DNA of 38,480 nt, taken from assembly GCA_007121785.1 (NCBI GenBank), contig SKJX01000194.1:1-38480 (forward strand), in the 5' to 3' direction. Under the pieces are notes generated by a model that saw nothing but the letters and a program-made list of their open reading frames with translations, was not told where the DNA came from and ran no database searches. Of this stretch, positions 16,485 through 24,936 are shown piece by piece (the stretch's first letter is position 1; each line of letters begins with the position of its first letter). The stretch is from Nitriliruptoraceae bacterium. GTDB lineage: Bacteria; Actinomycetota; Nitriliruptoria; Nitriliruptorales; Nitriliruptoraceae. Made by a program: the position numbers and the translations under genes.

Positions 16485-17741
16485 TCAGTTGCTCCCCGCC
16501 GACCAGCGTCGCCGGACGCCGTACAGCGCGGCACCGAGCAGCAGCACCCCGGCGCCCACCACGACCGAGGGGAGCGGGAGCGTGAACGCCAGCGCCGTGC
16601 AGCCCACGACCCCCAGCCCGGCCAGCCACCGGGGCCACCGCCGGTCCTGCCCGCTCAGTGTCCACGCGGACGCGTTGGCGATCGCGTAGTAGGTCAGGAC
16701 GGCGAACGAGCTGAACCCGATGGCCTCACGCAGGTCGGCGCCGCTGACCAGCACCGCGATCACGACCACCCCCACCGTGACCTCTGCGACCGCTGGCACG
16801 TGCGTGCGCGTGGCGACCCGTGCCAGGCCGCCGGGCAGGTGCCCATCGCGGGCCATGGCGAACGTCGTGCGGCTGACGCCGACCAGCAGGGACAGCAGGA
16901 CACCCACGCTGGCCACGGTCGCGCCGATGGTCACCGCGGGGGTGAGCGCCGCCAGTCGTCCGCCCTCGACCGCCGCGGCCAGCGGGGCGTCCGCGTCGGC
17001 GAGCGCGTCCGGACCGGCCGCGAGCAGCGCGGCAACCGCGACCGTGGCGTAGACCACCAGGGTGAGACCGAGCGCCAGCGGGATCGCCTTCGGGATCGTG
17101 CGTTGCGGCTCCACCACCTCCTCGCCGAGCGTCGCGATGCGGGCGTACCCGGCGAACGCGAAGAACAGCAGCCCGCCCGACTGGAGCACCCCGTACCAGC
17201 CGCCCACCGCGAGCGGCGCACGCAGGTTGTCGATCGCCACCTCGCCGCCGCCGAGTGCAGCGGTCACGACCGCAGCCAGGGTGGCCAGCACGATCGCCAC
17301 GATGGCCTTGGTGAGGCCGGCGGTCTTCTTCACCCCGGCGAGGTTGACGGCGGTGAGCCCGACGACGATGCCGATCGCGGCTGGCCGGGCGACGCCCGGC
17401 GCGACGTACGCTCCGAACGTCAGCGCCATCGCGGCGCAGCTCGCGGTCTTGCCGACCACGAACCCCCACCCGGCGAGGTAGCCCCAGAACGGCCCCAGCC
17501 GCTCGTGCCCGTAGACGTAGGTGCCCCCGGACCGCGGGTACAGCGCAGCCAGCTGCGCCGAGGAGGTCGCGTTGGCGTAGGCCACCCCCGCGGCCAGCAC
17601 CAGCCCGAGCAGCAGGCCGGTGCCAGCCGCCTGTGCGGCCGGACCGAACGCCGCGAACACGCCGGCACCGATCATCGAGCCCAACCCGATGACGACGGCG
17701 TCCGGGGTGGTCAGGCGGCGGGCCAGCTGGTCACCGGACAC
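16485..17741 (-). CDS. APC-superfamily amino acid permease
   Basis: A 418-residue transporter of the amino acid/polyamine/organocation superfamily with about twelve membrane segments. The family signature for the first helix is present (VVIGLGSMIGAGVFAAFGPA), followed by AALYPRSGGTYVYGHERLGP and GYARIATLGEEVVEPQRTIP. It is a secondary transporter at the cytoplasmic membrane, probably taking up an amino acid or a related amine; the substrate is not readable. The GTG start lies inside the end of a preceding 48-residue ORF (stop at 17731), so translation may be coupled to it. A promoter-like TAGGGT with an overlapping palindrome lies about 165 bases upstream. Confidence 0.9.
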   Translation of the reverse strand: MSGDQLARRLTTPDAVVIGLGSMIGAGVFAAFGPAAQAAGTGLLLGLVLAAGVAYANATSSAQLAALYPRSGGTYVYGHERLGPFWGYLAGWGFVVGKTASCAAMALTFGAYVAPGVARPAAIGIVVGLTAVNLAGVKKTAGLTKAIVAIVLATLAAVVTAALGGGEVAIDNLRAPLAVGGWYGVLQSGGLLFFAFAGYARIATLGEEVVEPQRTIPKAIPLALGLTLVVYATVAVAALLAAGPDALADADAPLAAAVEGGRLAALTPAVTIGATVASVGVLLSLLVGVSRTTFAMARDGHLPGGLARVATRTHVPAVAEVTVGVVVIAVLVSGADLREAIGFSSFAVLTYYAIANASAWTLSGQDRRWPRWLAGLGVVGCTALAFTLPLPSVVVGAGVLLLGAALYGVRRRWSAGSN

Positions 17742-17877
17742 GGTGGCGCTGCGGGGCTGGTGGGGCGGTGGTCAGCTGGCGGGTCACGGTCGCCGTCCGC
17801 ATGCGCGGGGCCCGACGTCGTGGCGCAGCGCCCGGTAGGCGCTGCGCCATCGCCTCGAGCTCGGGCTCCCAGACCAC
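17731..17877 (-). CDS. Possible small ORF (48 residues) preceding the APC permease
   Basis: This short frame starts with GTG at 17877, has a near-ideal GAGGAGG ribosome site six bases upstream, and ends by overlapping the permease start by eleven bases. The product starts MVWEPELEAMAQRLPG, an amphipathic acidic helix, then turns strongly basic and Thr/Pro-rich (RRRAPRMRTATVTRQ). No family is recognised. It could be a leader ORF that couples translation to the permease, a small partner protein, or the remnant of a longer gene. Support comes from the ribosome site, the promoter placed 27 bases before the start, and the overlap; composition alone would not prove coding. Confidence 0.45.
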   Translation of the reverse strand: MVWEPELEAMAQRLPGAAPRRRAPRMRTATVTRQLTTAPPAPQRHRVR

Positions 17878-17890
17878 GTCCGACCTCCTC

Positions 17891-17909
17891 AGGGTCCGCT
17901 CGGACCCTA
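17891..17909 (-). promoter_or_regulatory. Palindromic operator-like site over a -10 element
   Basis: AGGGTCCG-CT-CGGACCCT (17891-17908) is a perfect 18-base inverted repeat. On the minus strand it overlaps TAGGGT (17909-17904), a plausible -10 for the small ORF and APC permease. A repressor bound here would block that promoter. The two-base centre is too short for a good RNA hairpin loop, which favours a protein-binding site. Confidence 0.45.
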
Positions 17910-17966
17910 CTGACGCGACCACCTCGTGGCCGCACGGTCCGGTGGCCAGCCGGGTCGGGACGACGA

Positions 17967-20231
17967 TCAGGCAGGCGCCACCTCGACGGGGATGCCGTTG
18001 AGGACCGCGTTGCCGGAGATCGGATCGAGCGCGTGGCGGTCGGTGAGCACGTTGCTGTTCACGCCCGGGTTCGCGCGTGCGACCGTCTGCTCGACGCCCG
18101 GCAGGTCGTGGCCGAACCCGTGCGGCAGGCTGACCACACCGGGCCGCAGGTCGTCGGTCACCTCGACGGTGACCTCGAGCGACCCCGTGGTGGAGGTGAC
18201 CCGGGCGGTGCCGCCATCCACGAGCCCACGACACGTGGCGTCGTCCGGGTGCAGCTGCAGGGTGCACAGCTGCTGGCCCTTGGCCAAGCCGGCGACGTTG
18301 TGCGACCACGAGTTGTTGGTGCGCAGGTGTCGGCGGCCGATCAGCGTCAGCGTCGCTCCGTCGCTCAGACCGTCGCCGGCGGCGTCGGACGGGGGAGCCT
18401 CGGCGGCGGTGGCCGGCTCCACCTCGCCGGCCAGCCGGGTCAGGTCGGCGACGAACGCGGCCGGGGCGAGCTCGATGTGTCCGGACGCGGTCCGCAGCGC
18501 TTCCGGCAGCCGCGGCTGGAGGGGGCCGAGGTCGATGCCGTGGGGGTGGTCGCGGAGCTCGGCGAGCGACAGCCCGTCGGGGTCCAGGCCGAACCCGTCG
18601 CCGTACGGCCCGGCCCGCAGGAGCAGGTCGAGCAGCCGATCGGGTCCCGGTCGTTCGCCCAGCGCGGCGAGCAGCTCATCCGGGTCGTGCGTCGCCAGGC
18701 GGGCGGTCGGGTCGGCGATGACCCCGTCCACCGCCTGTCGCAGGACGAACGCGTCCGCCGCAGCGGTGTCGATCGGCGGCTGCTGGCCGAGGGCGATCGC
18801 GGCGAGGGTCAGCAGCAGCTCCCACTCGTCCGGCACGTTCGGATCGGGTGCGACGACCGGTGGTGAGTAGTTGGCCACGTTGCGGATCGCCAGCGCGGAG
18901 AACGCCAGGTCGTAGTGGGGGCGTTGCAGCGCCGACGGCGGCGGCAGGATCACGTCCGCGTGGCGGGACGTCGCGGTCACGTAGGGGTCGACGCAGACCA
19001 GCAGGTCGAGGTCGGCGATCGCCGCGTCCAGCGCCTCACCATCCGGGGTGGACAACACGGGGTTGCCGGCGACGGTGATCAGGGCGCGGACCTGGCCGTC
19101 GCCGGGCGTGGTGATCTCGTCGGTCAGGGTGGCGACCGGCAGTTCCCCGATCGCCTCTGGCAGGCCCCGCACCCGGCTGTGCCAGCGGCCGGTGCGGAAC
19201 GGCCGACGCCGGGTCCGGTGGTGGGCCGGGTGGGGGAACATCGCACCCCCATCGACATCGAGGTGGCCCGTGAGGAGGTTGACGACGTCCACGAGCCAAC
19301 TGGCCAGGGTTCCGTACGGCTGCGTGGTGGTCCCCAGACGCCCGTAGACGCACGCGCGTGGCGTCGTCGCCAGGGCCCGCGCCAGCTCGCGGATCCGCTC
19401 CGCCTCCAGCCCGCAGGTCGGGGCCACACGTCCGGCCGTGAACCAGCGCAGCTGGTCCAGCACCTCGTCCATGCCCTTGACCAGGCCGTCGAGGTGGTCG
19501 GGGAGGGCGATCAGCTCCTCCTGGATCAGGGTCGCGACGACCGCGCTCAACAGCAGTGCGTCGGTGCCCGGCAGGATGGCCAGGTGCTCGTCCGCCTTCG
19601 CCGCGGTGCGGGTGCGCTTGGGGTCGATCACCACCAGGCGACCGCCGCGGTCGCGGAGCGCGTCGAGCCGGCCGGGCAGGTCCGGGGCGGTCATCAACGA
19701 GCCGTTGGACACCCGCGGGTTGGCGCCCAGCACCACCAGCAGGTCGGTGCGGTCGACGTCCGGGACGGGGATGGCCAGCGGATCGCCGAACAACTCGCCG
19801 CACGAGACGTGCTTGGGCAGCTGGTCGACGCTGGACGCGGAGTGGACGTTGCGGGTCCGTAGCGCCTTGACGAGCGGCCGGACGTAGAGCTGCCCGGAGA
19901 GGTTGTGCACGTTCGGGTTGCCGAGGTAGACCGCCACCGCGTCGTGGCCGTGCTCGGCCTGGATCGCCGGGAGGCGGTCGGCGATGTGGGCGTACGCTTC
20001 CGCCCACGTGGCCTCGACCAGTTCGCCGTCGCGCCGTACCCGCGGGGTGGTCAGCCGATCGGGGTCGTGCTCGAACTCACCGAACAGCGCTCCCTTCGGA
20101 CACAGGTAGCCGCGGCTGAAGACGTCGTCGCGGTCCCCGCGGACGCGGGTCACCTCGGTCCCCTCGAGCGTCAGCTCCAGGCCGCAGGTGGCCTCGCAGA
20201 GCGGGCAGGTCCGGATCGCGGTACTCGGCAC
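17967..20231 (-). CDS. Molybdopterin (bis-MGD) oxidoreductase, formate dehydrogenase/nitrate reductase superfamily
   Basis: A 754-residue enzyme of the DMSO-reductase superfamily. Near the N-terminus are four Cys for a [4Fe-4S] cluster: C9, C12, C16 (CPLCEATCGLEL) and C44 (RGYLCPKG). Further on come pterin-binding segments (VVLGANPRVSNGSLMTAP, VVIDPKRTRTAAKADEHLAI, CVYGRLGTTTQPYGTLASWL) and a C-terminal domain (LTLIGRRHLRTNNSWSHN, VSLPHGFGHDLPG). There is no twin-Arg signal, so it is probably cytoplasmic. At the expected Mo-ligand region the chain reads NVHSASSVDQLPKH, so the ligand may be Ser rather than Cys or selenocysteine. The closest match I can recall is the uncharacterised Rv0197-type oxidoreductase group. 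The GTG at 20231 has GGGAGGG upstream; a frame to 20372 adds an unlikely His/Arg-rich tail. Confidence 0.87.
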   Translation of the reverse strand: MPSTAIRTCPLCEATCGLELTLEGTEVTRVRGDRDDVFSRGYLCPKGALFGEFEHDPDRLTTPRVRRDGELVEATWAEAYAHIADRLPAIQAEHGHDAVAVYLGNPNVHNLSGQLYVRPLVKALRTRNVHSASSVDQLPKHVSCGELFGDPLAIPVPDVDRTDLLVVLGANPRVSNGSLMTAPDLPGRLDALRDRGGRLVVIDPKRTRTAAKADEHLAILPGTDALLLSAVVATLIQEELIALPDHLDGLVKGMDEVLDQLRWFTAGRVAPTCGLEAERIRELARALATTPRACVYGRLGTTTQPYGTLASWLVDVVNLLTGHLDVDGGAMFPHPAHHRTRRRPFRTGRWHSRVRGLPEAIGELPVATLTDEITTPGDGQVRALITVAGNPVLSTPDGEALDAAIADLDLLVCVDPYVTATSRHADVILPPPSALQRPHYDLAFSALAIRNVANYSPPVVAPDPNVPDEWELLLTLAAIALGQQPPIDTAAADAFVLRQAVDGVIADPTARLATHDPDELLAALGERPGPDRLLDLLLRAGPYGDGFGLDPDGLSLAELRDHPHGIDLGPLQPRLPEALRTASGHIELAPAAFVADLTRLAGEVEPATAAEAPPSDAAGDGLSDGATLTLIGRRHLRTNNSWSHNVAGLAKGQQLCTLQLHPDDATCRGLVDGGTARVTSTTGSLEVTVEVTDDLRPGVVSLPHGFGHDLPGVEQTVARANPGVNSNVLTDRHALDPISGNAVLNGIPVEVAPA

Positions 20232-20352
20232 GGCACCCTCCCACAGGCTCCCGGCGACGACGGTAGTCGTTCGTGGCCGGTGGGCGTGCTCGTGCTCGTG
20301 GCCGAGCGGGGCGCCGTCGGACCGGGGGAGCGGCGGACGGGTCCGCTGCGGG

Positions 20353-21363
20353 TCAGTTGGTCGCCGTGGCACGTGCTTCGGCGACCTGCACCGACGGCGA
20401 GGTGCCGACGGCGGTGCGCATCGAGGTCAGCGCCGCCTGTGCCTGCGCCACGGCGACACGGGAGCGGGCCGGCCCCCAACGGACCTCGAGCGCCGCCTGC
20501 AACCTCGGTGTCAGCGATCCGATCGCGCCGGTCAGCAGCGAGCGGTACCCGCCACGAGCGACCAGAGGGATCGGGGGTCGCTTGAGGAACGCCAGCGCTT
20601 CGCGTCCCTGCCGGTTGATACCCAGCTCCGTGTCGTAGCGGGCGAGCACCTCCTCGAGACCGGCCGTGGTGGTCGGCAGCGTGCCGTCGGCGATCATCGG
20701 CAGGTGGACGCGTCGAGCCCGCAGCTCGCCCTGGGCGGTCAGATCGGCGAGCAACCCCCGGACGTCGACGCGGGGATCGAGCAGCGCGGCGATCTCGGAC
20801 TGCTCGCGGACGAACGCGTCCTCGTCCTCCAAGGTGTACGGGGCCCAGACGCGGTGTGCGGCCAGGAACGATGAGGTCAGCGCGATCGAGACCCAGGTGA
20901 GCAGCCGTGGGTCGTCGGCGCGGTAGCGACGGCCATCCGGCGCGACGCCGTGGATCCGGGGATGGACCGCACGGACGCGTTGTGAGACGGCGAGCGCTTC
21001 ACGGGTGGAACCGAACGTCGTGGTCGTCACGTACGCCGATGTGCGCTGCAGCCGCCCCAGCGGATCGTCGCGGAAGGCGGAGTGGTCGTGCACGCCCGCC
21101 ATGGCCAACGGATGCGCCACCTGGACGAGCAGCCCGCGGATGCCGCCGGCGATCGCCGCCGGCTCACCGATGACCTGCCACGACGCCGAACCGGGGCCGG
21201 TGAGCCCTGGATCGCCCGGATCGACGGTGGGGTCGAACGGTGGCCCTCCGAACAACCGGCCGAGGACGCGGCGGACGGCGTTGCGGGCGAACGGCAGGCC
21301 GGCCGCCTGCCGCCGACCGGCGGGTGGATCGTCGTCGGTACGCGAGGTCAGTGGTGGGCTCAT
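20353..21363 (-). CDS. MpaB-like oxygenase-family protein (DUF2236)
   Basis: About 336 residues. The family core is clear: IRGLLVQVAHPLAMAGVHDHSAFRDDPLGRLQRTSAYV, followed by VHPRIHGVAPDGRRYRADDPRLLTWV and a mainly helical C-terminal half. This fold (DUF2236) includes MpaB of mycophenolic acid biosynthesis and the haem-containing latex-clearing protein Lcp, both oxidative cleavage enzymes; the His-rich helix is the expected haem pocket. The substrate is unknown. The ATG at 21363 gives a compact N-terminus. A second ATG at 21450 would add 29 residues and overlap the end of the upstream gene by 20 bases, so the start is uncertain. The molybdoenzyme follows 121 bases downstream on the same strand. 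Confidence 0.85.
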   Translation of the reverse strand: MSPPLTSRTDDDPPAGRRQAAGLPFARNAVRRVLGRLFGGPPFDPTVDPGDPGLTGPGSASWQVIGEPAAIAGGIRGLLVQVAHPLAMAGVHDHSAFRDDPLGRLQRTSAYVTTTTFGSTREALAVSQRVRAVHPRIHGVAPDGRRYRADDPRLLTWVSIALTSSFLAAHRVWAPYTLEDEDAFVREQSEIAALLDPRVDVRGLLADLTAQGELRARRVHLPMIADGTLPTTTAGLEEVLARYDTELGINRQGREALAFLKRPPIPLVARGGYRSLLTGAIGSLTPRLQAALEVRWGPARSRVAVAQAQAALTSMRTAVGTSPSVQVAEARATATN

Positions 21364-21430
21364 GTCGGCACTTCGGTGCCCACGCCGGTCAGGACGGCTC
21401 GGTGTGCCCGATGATGCGTGGTGCGAGCCG

Positions 21431-21865
21431 TCACCCGCCGTAGCCCTCATGGACGTCGTCGAGCGTCGGCGTCGCGTCGCCGGCCAGGTCGTCGAGGGAC
21501 AGCTGGGTCGGGTCGGGCTGCCGGCGGACCGTCGGAGCGGCGTCGGGATCCTCCCCGGTCAGCGCGGTCCACCACCACCGCAGCCCCCGTGGTGCGGAGT
21601 GCAGGCCCAACTGGGCGAAGGTCACGTCGGTCCGGCCGAGGAAGGTCAGCTCGGCCACGACCGTGTCGACGGTGCGCCGGACGTGCTCGTCACGGAGGTA
21701 GTCGGCCCGCAGCAGCGCGAGCACCTCGGCACGTTCCTCGACCGCCGCGTACCTGGTGGCGGCGGGAGAGGCGGATGCGGCCAGCCGCGAGCGGGCCTCG
21801 CGCCACAGCAGGCGCTGTCGCGCGAACCAGTCCCACGCGTAGGCGGGCGGTCCCGATCTGGCCAC
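21431..21865 (-). CDS. Uncharacterised 144-residue protein upstream of the MpaB-like gene
   Basis: I do not recognise this family. The GTG at 21865 has GGGAG seven bases upstream. The protein is mostly helical: YAWDWFARQRLLWREARSRL, TRYAAVEERAEVLALLRADY, HVRRTVDTVVAELTFLG, then an aromatic segment LRWWWTALTGEDPDA and an acidic tail with repeated Asp-Asp pairs. No signal peptide, membrane segment or metal motif is seen. It is read in the same direction as the MpaB-like gene and may overlap it, so the two are probably one transcript. It is divergent from the acidic lipoprotein across a 200-base gap. Confidence 0.65.
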   Translation of the reverse strand: MARSGPPAYAWDWFARQRLLWREARSRLAASASPAATRYAAVEERAEVLALLRADYLRDEHVRRTVDTVVAELTFLGRTDVTFAQLGLHSAPRGLRWWWTALTGEDPDAAPTVRRQPDPTQLSLDDLAGDATPTLDDVHEGYGG

Positions 21866-22008
21866 GTCGTGCTCCCGAGCCGGCCGTGTCAGCGTACGTC
21901 GACCGGGGGTGTTCGGGGGTCGCCACGGTCGACCCCGTCCGTCCGATCGCCGACCGGCGGACGGTGGGTGTCGTCCGACCACCCGTCCGTGCGTCGCCAT
22001 CGAGCGGG

Positions 22009-22036
22009 TTCCGAAGCGGGGCCGGACCCGTACGTT
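22009..22036 (+). promoter_or_regulatory. Candidate promoter of the acidic lipoprotein
   Basis: TTCCGA (22009-22014), a 16-base spacer and TACGTT (22031-22036) lie 29 bases before the ATG at 22066. The -35 match is poor. AGGAGA at 22055-22060 is a good ribosome site. Confidence 0.4.
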
Positions 22037-22065
22037 GCTCTCGCTCCCACCTACAGGAGATCGCA

Positions 22066-22302
22066 ATGAACACGCGTAAGCCACTTGCCCTGATCGCCGC
22101 CGCAACGCTCGCGTTCGGTGCGGTCGCCTGCGACGACGCCGACCTCGAGACCGACGACGGCATCGACACCGAGACCGATGACGGCCTCGATGACGACGTC
22201 GATGACGGTCTCGACGACGACGTCGATGACGGTCTCGACGACGACGTCGATGACGGCCTCGATGACGAGGACGACTTCGACGACGAGGACGACGACCTGT
22301 AA
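22066..22302 (+). CDS. Tiny, extremely acidic repeat lipoprotein
   Basis: A 78-residue protein. Residues 1-22 are a lipoprotein-type signal: two basic residues, a hydrophobic stretch (PLALIAAATLAFGAVA) and Cys22 for lipid attachment. The mature chain after Cys22 is almost entirely Asp, Glu, Gly, Leu, Val and Ile, with five consecutive eight-residue units at residues 30-69: DDGIDTET, three copies of DDGLDDDV, then DDGLDDED. There is not one basic residue after the signal. The DDG-hydrophobic-DDD pattern recalls calcium-binding acidic repeats, so divalent-cation binding at the cell surface is a reasonable guess, but no family is recognised. AGGAGA precedes the ATG and a strong hairpin follows the stop, so it looks like a complete single-gene transcript. 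Confidence 0.8.
   Translation: MNTRKPLALIAAATLAFGAVACDDADLETDDGIDTETDDGLDDDVDDGLDDDVDDGLDDDVDDGLDDEDDFDDEDDDL
22153..22272 (+). repeat. 24-bp in-frame tandem repeat
   Basis: Five 24-base units encode the acidic octapeptides. The three central ones (22177-22248) encode identical peptides but differ at several third codon positions (GGC/GGT, GAT/GAC), so the array is not a very recent slippage product. Confidence 0.85.
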
Positions 22303-22322
22303 GCGGTCGGCACCGGACGAAC

Positions 22323-22355
22323 GACGCAGCCCGCGCCATCGGCGCGGGCTGCGTC
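22323..22355. terminator. Strong bidirectional hairpin between convergent genes
   Basis: GACGCAGCCCGCGCC (22323-22337) pairs perfectly with GGCGCGGGCTGCGTC (22341-22355) over a three-base ATC loop: 15 base pairs, all Watson-Crick. It sits between the stops of the acidic lipoprotein and isocitrate dehydrogenase. There is no T-run on either strand. Confidence 0.8.
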
Positions 22356-22394
22356 ACATCATGGGGCCGACCGTCCCTCGGCCGGCGGCGGGCC

Positions 22395-24620
22395 TCAGCC
22401 GGTCAGGCGCTCGAGCGCGGCGTTGAAGGTCGGGCTCGGCCGCATCACCTCGACGGTCTTGGACCGGTCCGGCCAGTAGTACCCGCCGATGTCGACCGGC
22501 TCGCCCTGCACGACGTTGAGTTCGTCGAGGATCACCGCCTCGCTCTCGGCCAGCTCCTCCGCCAGGGGCGTGAACCGCTCGGCGACCTTGGCATCGGTCG
22601 ACTGTCCGGCCAGCTCCTGGGCCCAGTACAGGGCGAGGTAGAAGTGGCTGCCGCGGTTGTCGAGCTCACCGACCTTGCGTGACGGGGAACGGCCGTCCTC
22701 CAGGAACCGGGCCGTCGCGGCGTCGAGCGTGTCCGCGAGCACCTGCGCGTCGTCGTTGTCGAACCGCTCGGCGAGATGTTCGAAGGAAGCAGCCAACGCC
22801 AGGAACTCGCCGAGGGAGTCCCACCGCAGGTGGTTCTCCTTGAGTAGCTGCTGGACGTGCTTGGGTGCGGAGCCACCGGCACCGGTCTCGAACAGCCCGC
22901 CACCGTTCATCAGCGGCACGATCGACAGCATCTTCGCGCTCGTGCCGACCTCCAGGATCGGGAACAGGTCGGTGAGGTAGTCGCGGAGGACGTTGCCGGT
23001 GACCGAGATCGTGTCCTGCCCCGCCTTCGCCCGCTCCAGGGTGCGGCGGGTCGCCTCCGCCACGGGGAGGACGTCGAGCTCGAGCCCGTCGGTGTCGTGC
23101 GCGGGCAGCTCCTCCTCGAGCTTGGCGATCAGCTGCGCGTCATGCGGGCGGTCACGATCGAGCCAGAAGATCGCCGGGGTGTCGCTCGCTCGCGCCCGGT
23201 TGACCGCCAACTTGATCCAGTCACGGATCGCGTCGTCCTTGGTCTGGCACATCCGCCAGATGTCGCCCGCCTCGACCTCGTGCTCGAGCAGGGTCTGGCC
23301 GGCCTGGTCGACGACGCGCATGGTGCCGTCCGCCGGGACCTCGAAGGTCTTGTCGTGGGAGCCGTACTCCTCGGCCTTGCGGGCCATGAGCCCGACGTTG
23401 GGGACCGAGCCCATCGTGGTCGGGTCGAACGCGCCGTGGGTGCGGCAGAAGTCGATCGTCTCCCCGTACAACGCGGCGTAGCTCGAGTCGGGGATGATCG
23501 CCTTGGCGTCCTGCTGCGCGTCGTCCGCGTTCCACATCTTGCCCGAGTCGCGGATCATCGGCGGCATCGACGCGTCGATGATGATGTCGTTCGGGTTGTG
23601 CAGGTTGGTGATGCCCCGGCTGGAGTCGACGTAGGCCATCGGTGGTGCTTCGGCCAGGGTCCGGTCCAGATCGGCGCGGATGGCCTGCTGCTCCTGCTCG
23701 GGGAGCCCTTCGATCGCGGCCTCCAGGCTCGCCAGCCCGTCGTTGGGGCTGATCCCGAGCCGCGCGAACGTCTCCGCGTGCGCGTCGAAGACCGGGGCGA
23801 ACAGCGTGCGGACCGCGTGGCCGAAGATGATCGGGTCGGAGACCTTCATCATCGTGGCCTTGAGGTGGATCGAGAACAGCACGCCCTGCTCGCGCGCGTC
23901 CTCCGCCTGTCGCGCGAGGAAGTCCACCAACGCCCGCCTGCGCATCACGGCGGCGTCGATGATCTCGCCGGCTTCGAGCGGCGTGGACCGCTTGAGCACG
24001 GTCACCTCGCCGGCCTCGTCGACGTGCTCGATCCGGACGTCGTCGTCGGCGTCGACGGTCACCGACGCCTCGGTCGAGCGGAAGTCGCCGTCCTCCATCG
24101 TGGCCACGTGCGACCGCGAGTCGCTCGACCACTCACCCATGCGGTGGGGGTACTTGCGCGCGTAGCTCTTGACCGCGGCGGGGGCCCGACGGTCGGAGTT
24201 GCCTTCGCGCAGCACGGGGTTGACGGCGCTGCCCTTGATGGTGTCGTAGCGGGCACGCGCGTCGTGTTCGGCATCGGTCGAAGGTTCGTCGGGGTAGTCG
24301 GGGATCGTGTACCCGGCCGCCTGGAGCTCACGGATGGCCGCCTTCACCTGCGGGATGGAGGCGCTGATGTTCGGCAGCTTGATGATGTTGGCTTCGGGCG
24401 TCTTGGCCAGCTCCCCGAGTTCCGCAAGCGCGTCGTCGACCCGCTGGTCCTCGGTCAGGTGATCCGGGAACACTGCAAGGATGCGAGCGGCCAACGAGAT
24501 GTCGCGGGTCACGACCTCGACGCCGGCGGCGCCGGCGAAGGCGTCGATGACGGGCAGCAGTGACTCGGTGGCCAGCGCCGGTGCTTCGTCGGTGTAGGTG
24601 TAGACGATCCTGCTCATCAT
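22395..24620 (-). CDS. icd: NADP-dependent isocitrate dehydrogenase, monomeric type
   Basis: This TCA-cycle enzyme converts isocitrate to 2-oxoglutarate with NADP+. The 741-residue chain matches the monomeric class, not the 420-residue dimeric one. Visible hallmarks are the start [38 protein letters not shown], the active-site segment [50 protein letters not shown], and the C-terminal [17 protein letters not shown]. The start is one of two consecutive ATGs (24620, 24617), with GAGGGA upstream. A longer frame to 24722 adds residues without family similarity. The gene stands alone, convergent with the acidic lipoprotein and divergent from the iron-transport genes. Confidence 0.96.
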   Translation of the reverse strand: MMSRIVYTYTDEAPALATESLLPVIDAFAGAAGVEVVTRDISLAARILAVFPDHLTEDQRVDDALAELGELAKTPEANIIKLPNISASIPQVKAAIRELQAAGYTIPDYPDEPSTDAEHDARARYDTIKGSAVNPVLREGNSDRRAPAAVKSYARKYPHRMGEWSSDSRSHVATMEDGDFRSTEASVTVDADDDVRIEHVDEAGEVTVLKRSTPLEAGEIIDAAVMRRRALVDFLARQAEDAREQGVLFSIHLKATMMKVSDPIIFGHAVRTLFAPVFDAHAETFARLGISPNDGLASLEAAIEGLPEQEQQAIRADLDRTLAEAPPMAYVDSSRGITNLHNPNDIIIDASMPPMIRDSGKMWNADDAQQDAKAIIPDSSYAALYGETIDFCRTHGAFDPTTMGSVPNVGLMARKAEEYGSHDKTFEVPADGTMRVVDQAGQTLLEHEVEAGDIWRMCQTKDDAIRDWIKLAVNRARASDTPAIFWLDRDRPHDAQLIAKLEEELPAHDTDGLELDVLPVAEATRRTLERAKAGQDTISVTGNVLRDYLTDLFPILEVGTSAKMLSIVPLMNGGGLFETGAGGSAPKHVQQLLKENHLRWDSLGEFLALAASFEHLAERFDNDDAQVLADTLDAATARFLEDGRSPSRKVGELDNRGSHFYLALYWAQELAGQSTDAKVAERFTPLAEELAESEAVILDELNVVQGEPVDIGGYYWPDRSKTVEVMRPSPTFNAALERLTG

Positions 24621-24767
24621 CGCGGTGGGTCCCTCGTCGTAGGCGGTGCCGTCGCCTCCCAACGCTACTCGTTGACGCCGTTCGGGTACGAAGCCGCCGG
24701 GCGTTGCCGGTCGGCAGCACACCGGGTGGTCCGAGCATGGGCGGACGGCTCCGGTGGGGCGGCCATC

Positions 24768-24796
24768 TTGCCGAGGTCATCCTCGCTGGTTAGGCT
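24768..24796 (+). promoter_or_regulatory. Promoter of fbpA
   Basis: TTGCCG (24768-24773), a 17-base spacer and TAGGCT (24791-24796) make a good sigma-A-type promoter. The -10 lies inside the iron box. Confidence 0.6.
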
Positions 24797-24803
24797 AACC
24801 TAA
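24785..24803 (+). promoter_or_regulatory. DtxR/IdeR-type iron box of the fbpAB operon
   Basis: GCTGGTTAGGCTAACCTAA agrees with the 19-base consensus TTAGGTTAGGCTAACCTAA at 16 positions, with all mismatches in the first three. The core GGTTAG-G-CTAACC is a perfect palindrome. It covers the -10, so iron-loaded repressor would shut off ferric uptake. Confidence 0.85.
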
Positions 24804-24936
24804 CTCGCTGTTGAGCCTGCGGGGAACCGGTGGTCGCGCAGACGCCGCCGGCCGAAGTACTGCTCGCCGTCGGCGGCCACGATCCTCGTCGATGGGCACG
24901 CGTGCTGACCCGGACCACCCGGTGAACGGAGGACCT

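Larger units (their letters stand above)
24621..24936. other. Divergent intergenic region of 316 bases
   Basis: This gap between icd and fbpA holds the ribosome site of icd at its left end, and in the middle a promoter with an iron box for fbpA. The fbpA leader of about 130 bases (from roughly 24803 to 24936) shows no recognised riboswitch or ORF with a good ribosome site; an open frame from 24811 runs into fbpA but has no signal-peptide-like start. Confidence 0.6.

Noticed and set aside
16800-18866. A 688-codon open frame on the plus strand through the APC permease and molybdoenzyme.
   Set aside because: It is antisense to two well-recognised genes, has an Arg/Gly/Gln-rich composition typical of GC-rich shadow frames, and shows no family motifs.
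17967-20231. Selenocysteine in the molybdoenzyme.
   Set aside because: There is no in-frame TGA in the coding region and no Cys or Sec context of the formate dehydrogenase type at the expected site.
22153-22272. The tandem 24-base repeats as a CRISPR-like array.
   Set aside because: There are no unique spacers, and the repeats are in frame and encode a regular acidic peptide.
24803-24936. A riboswitch in the fbpA leader.
   Set aside because: No conserved core of a known riboswitch class could be recognised; control is explained by the iron box.
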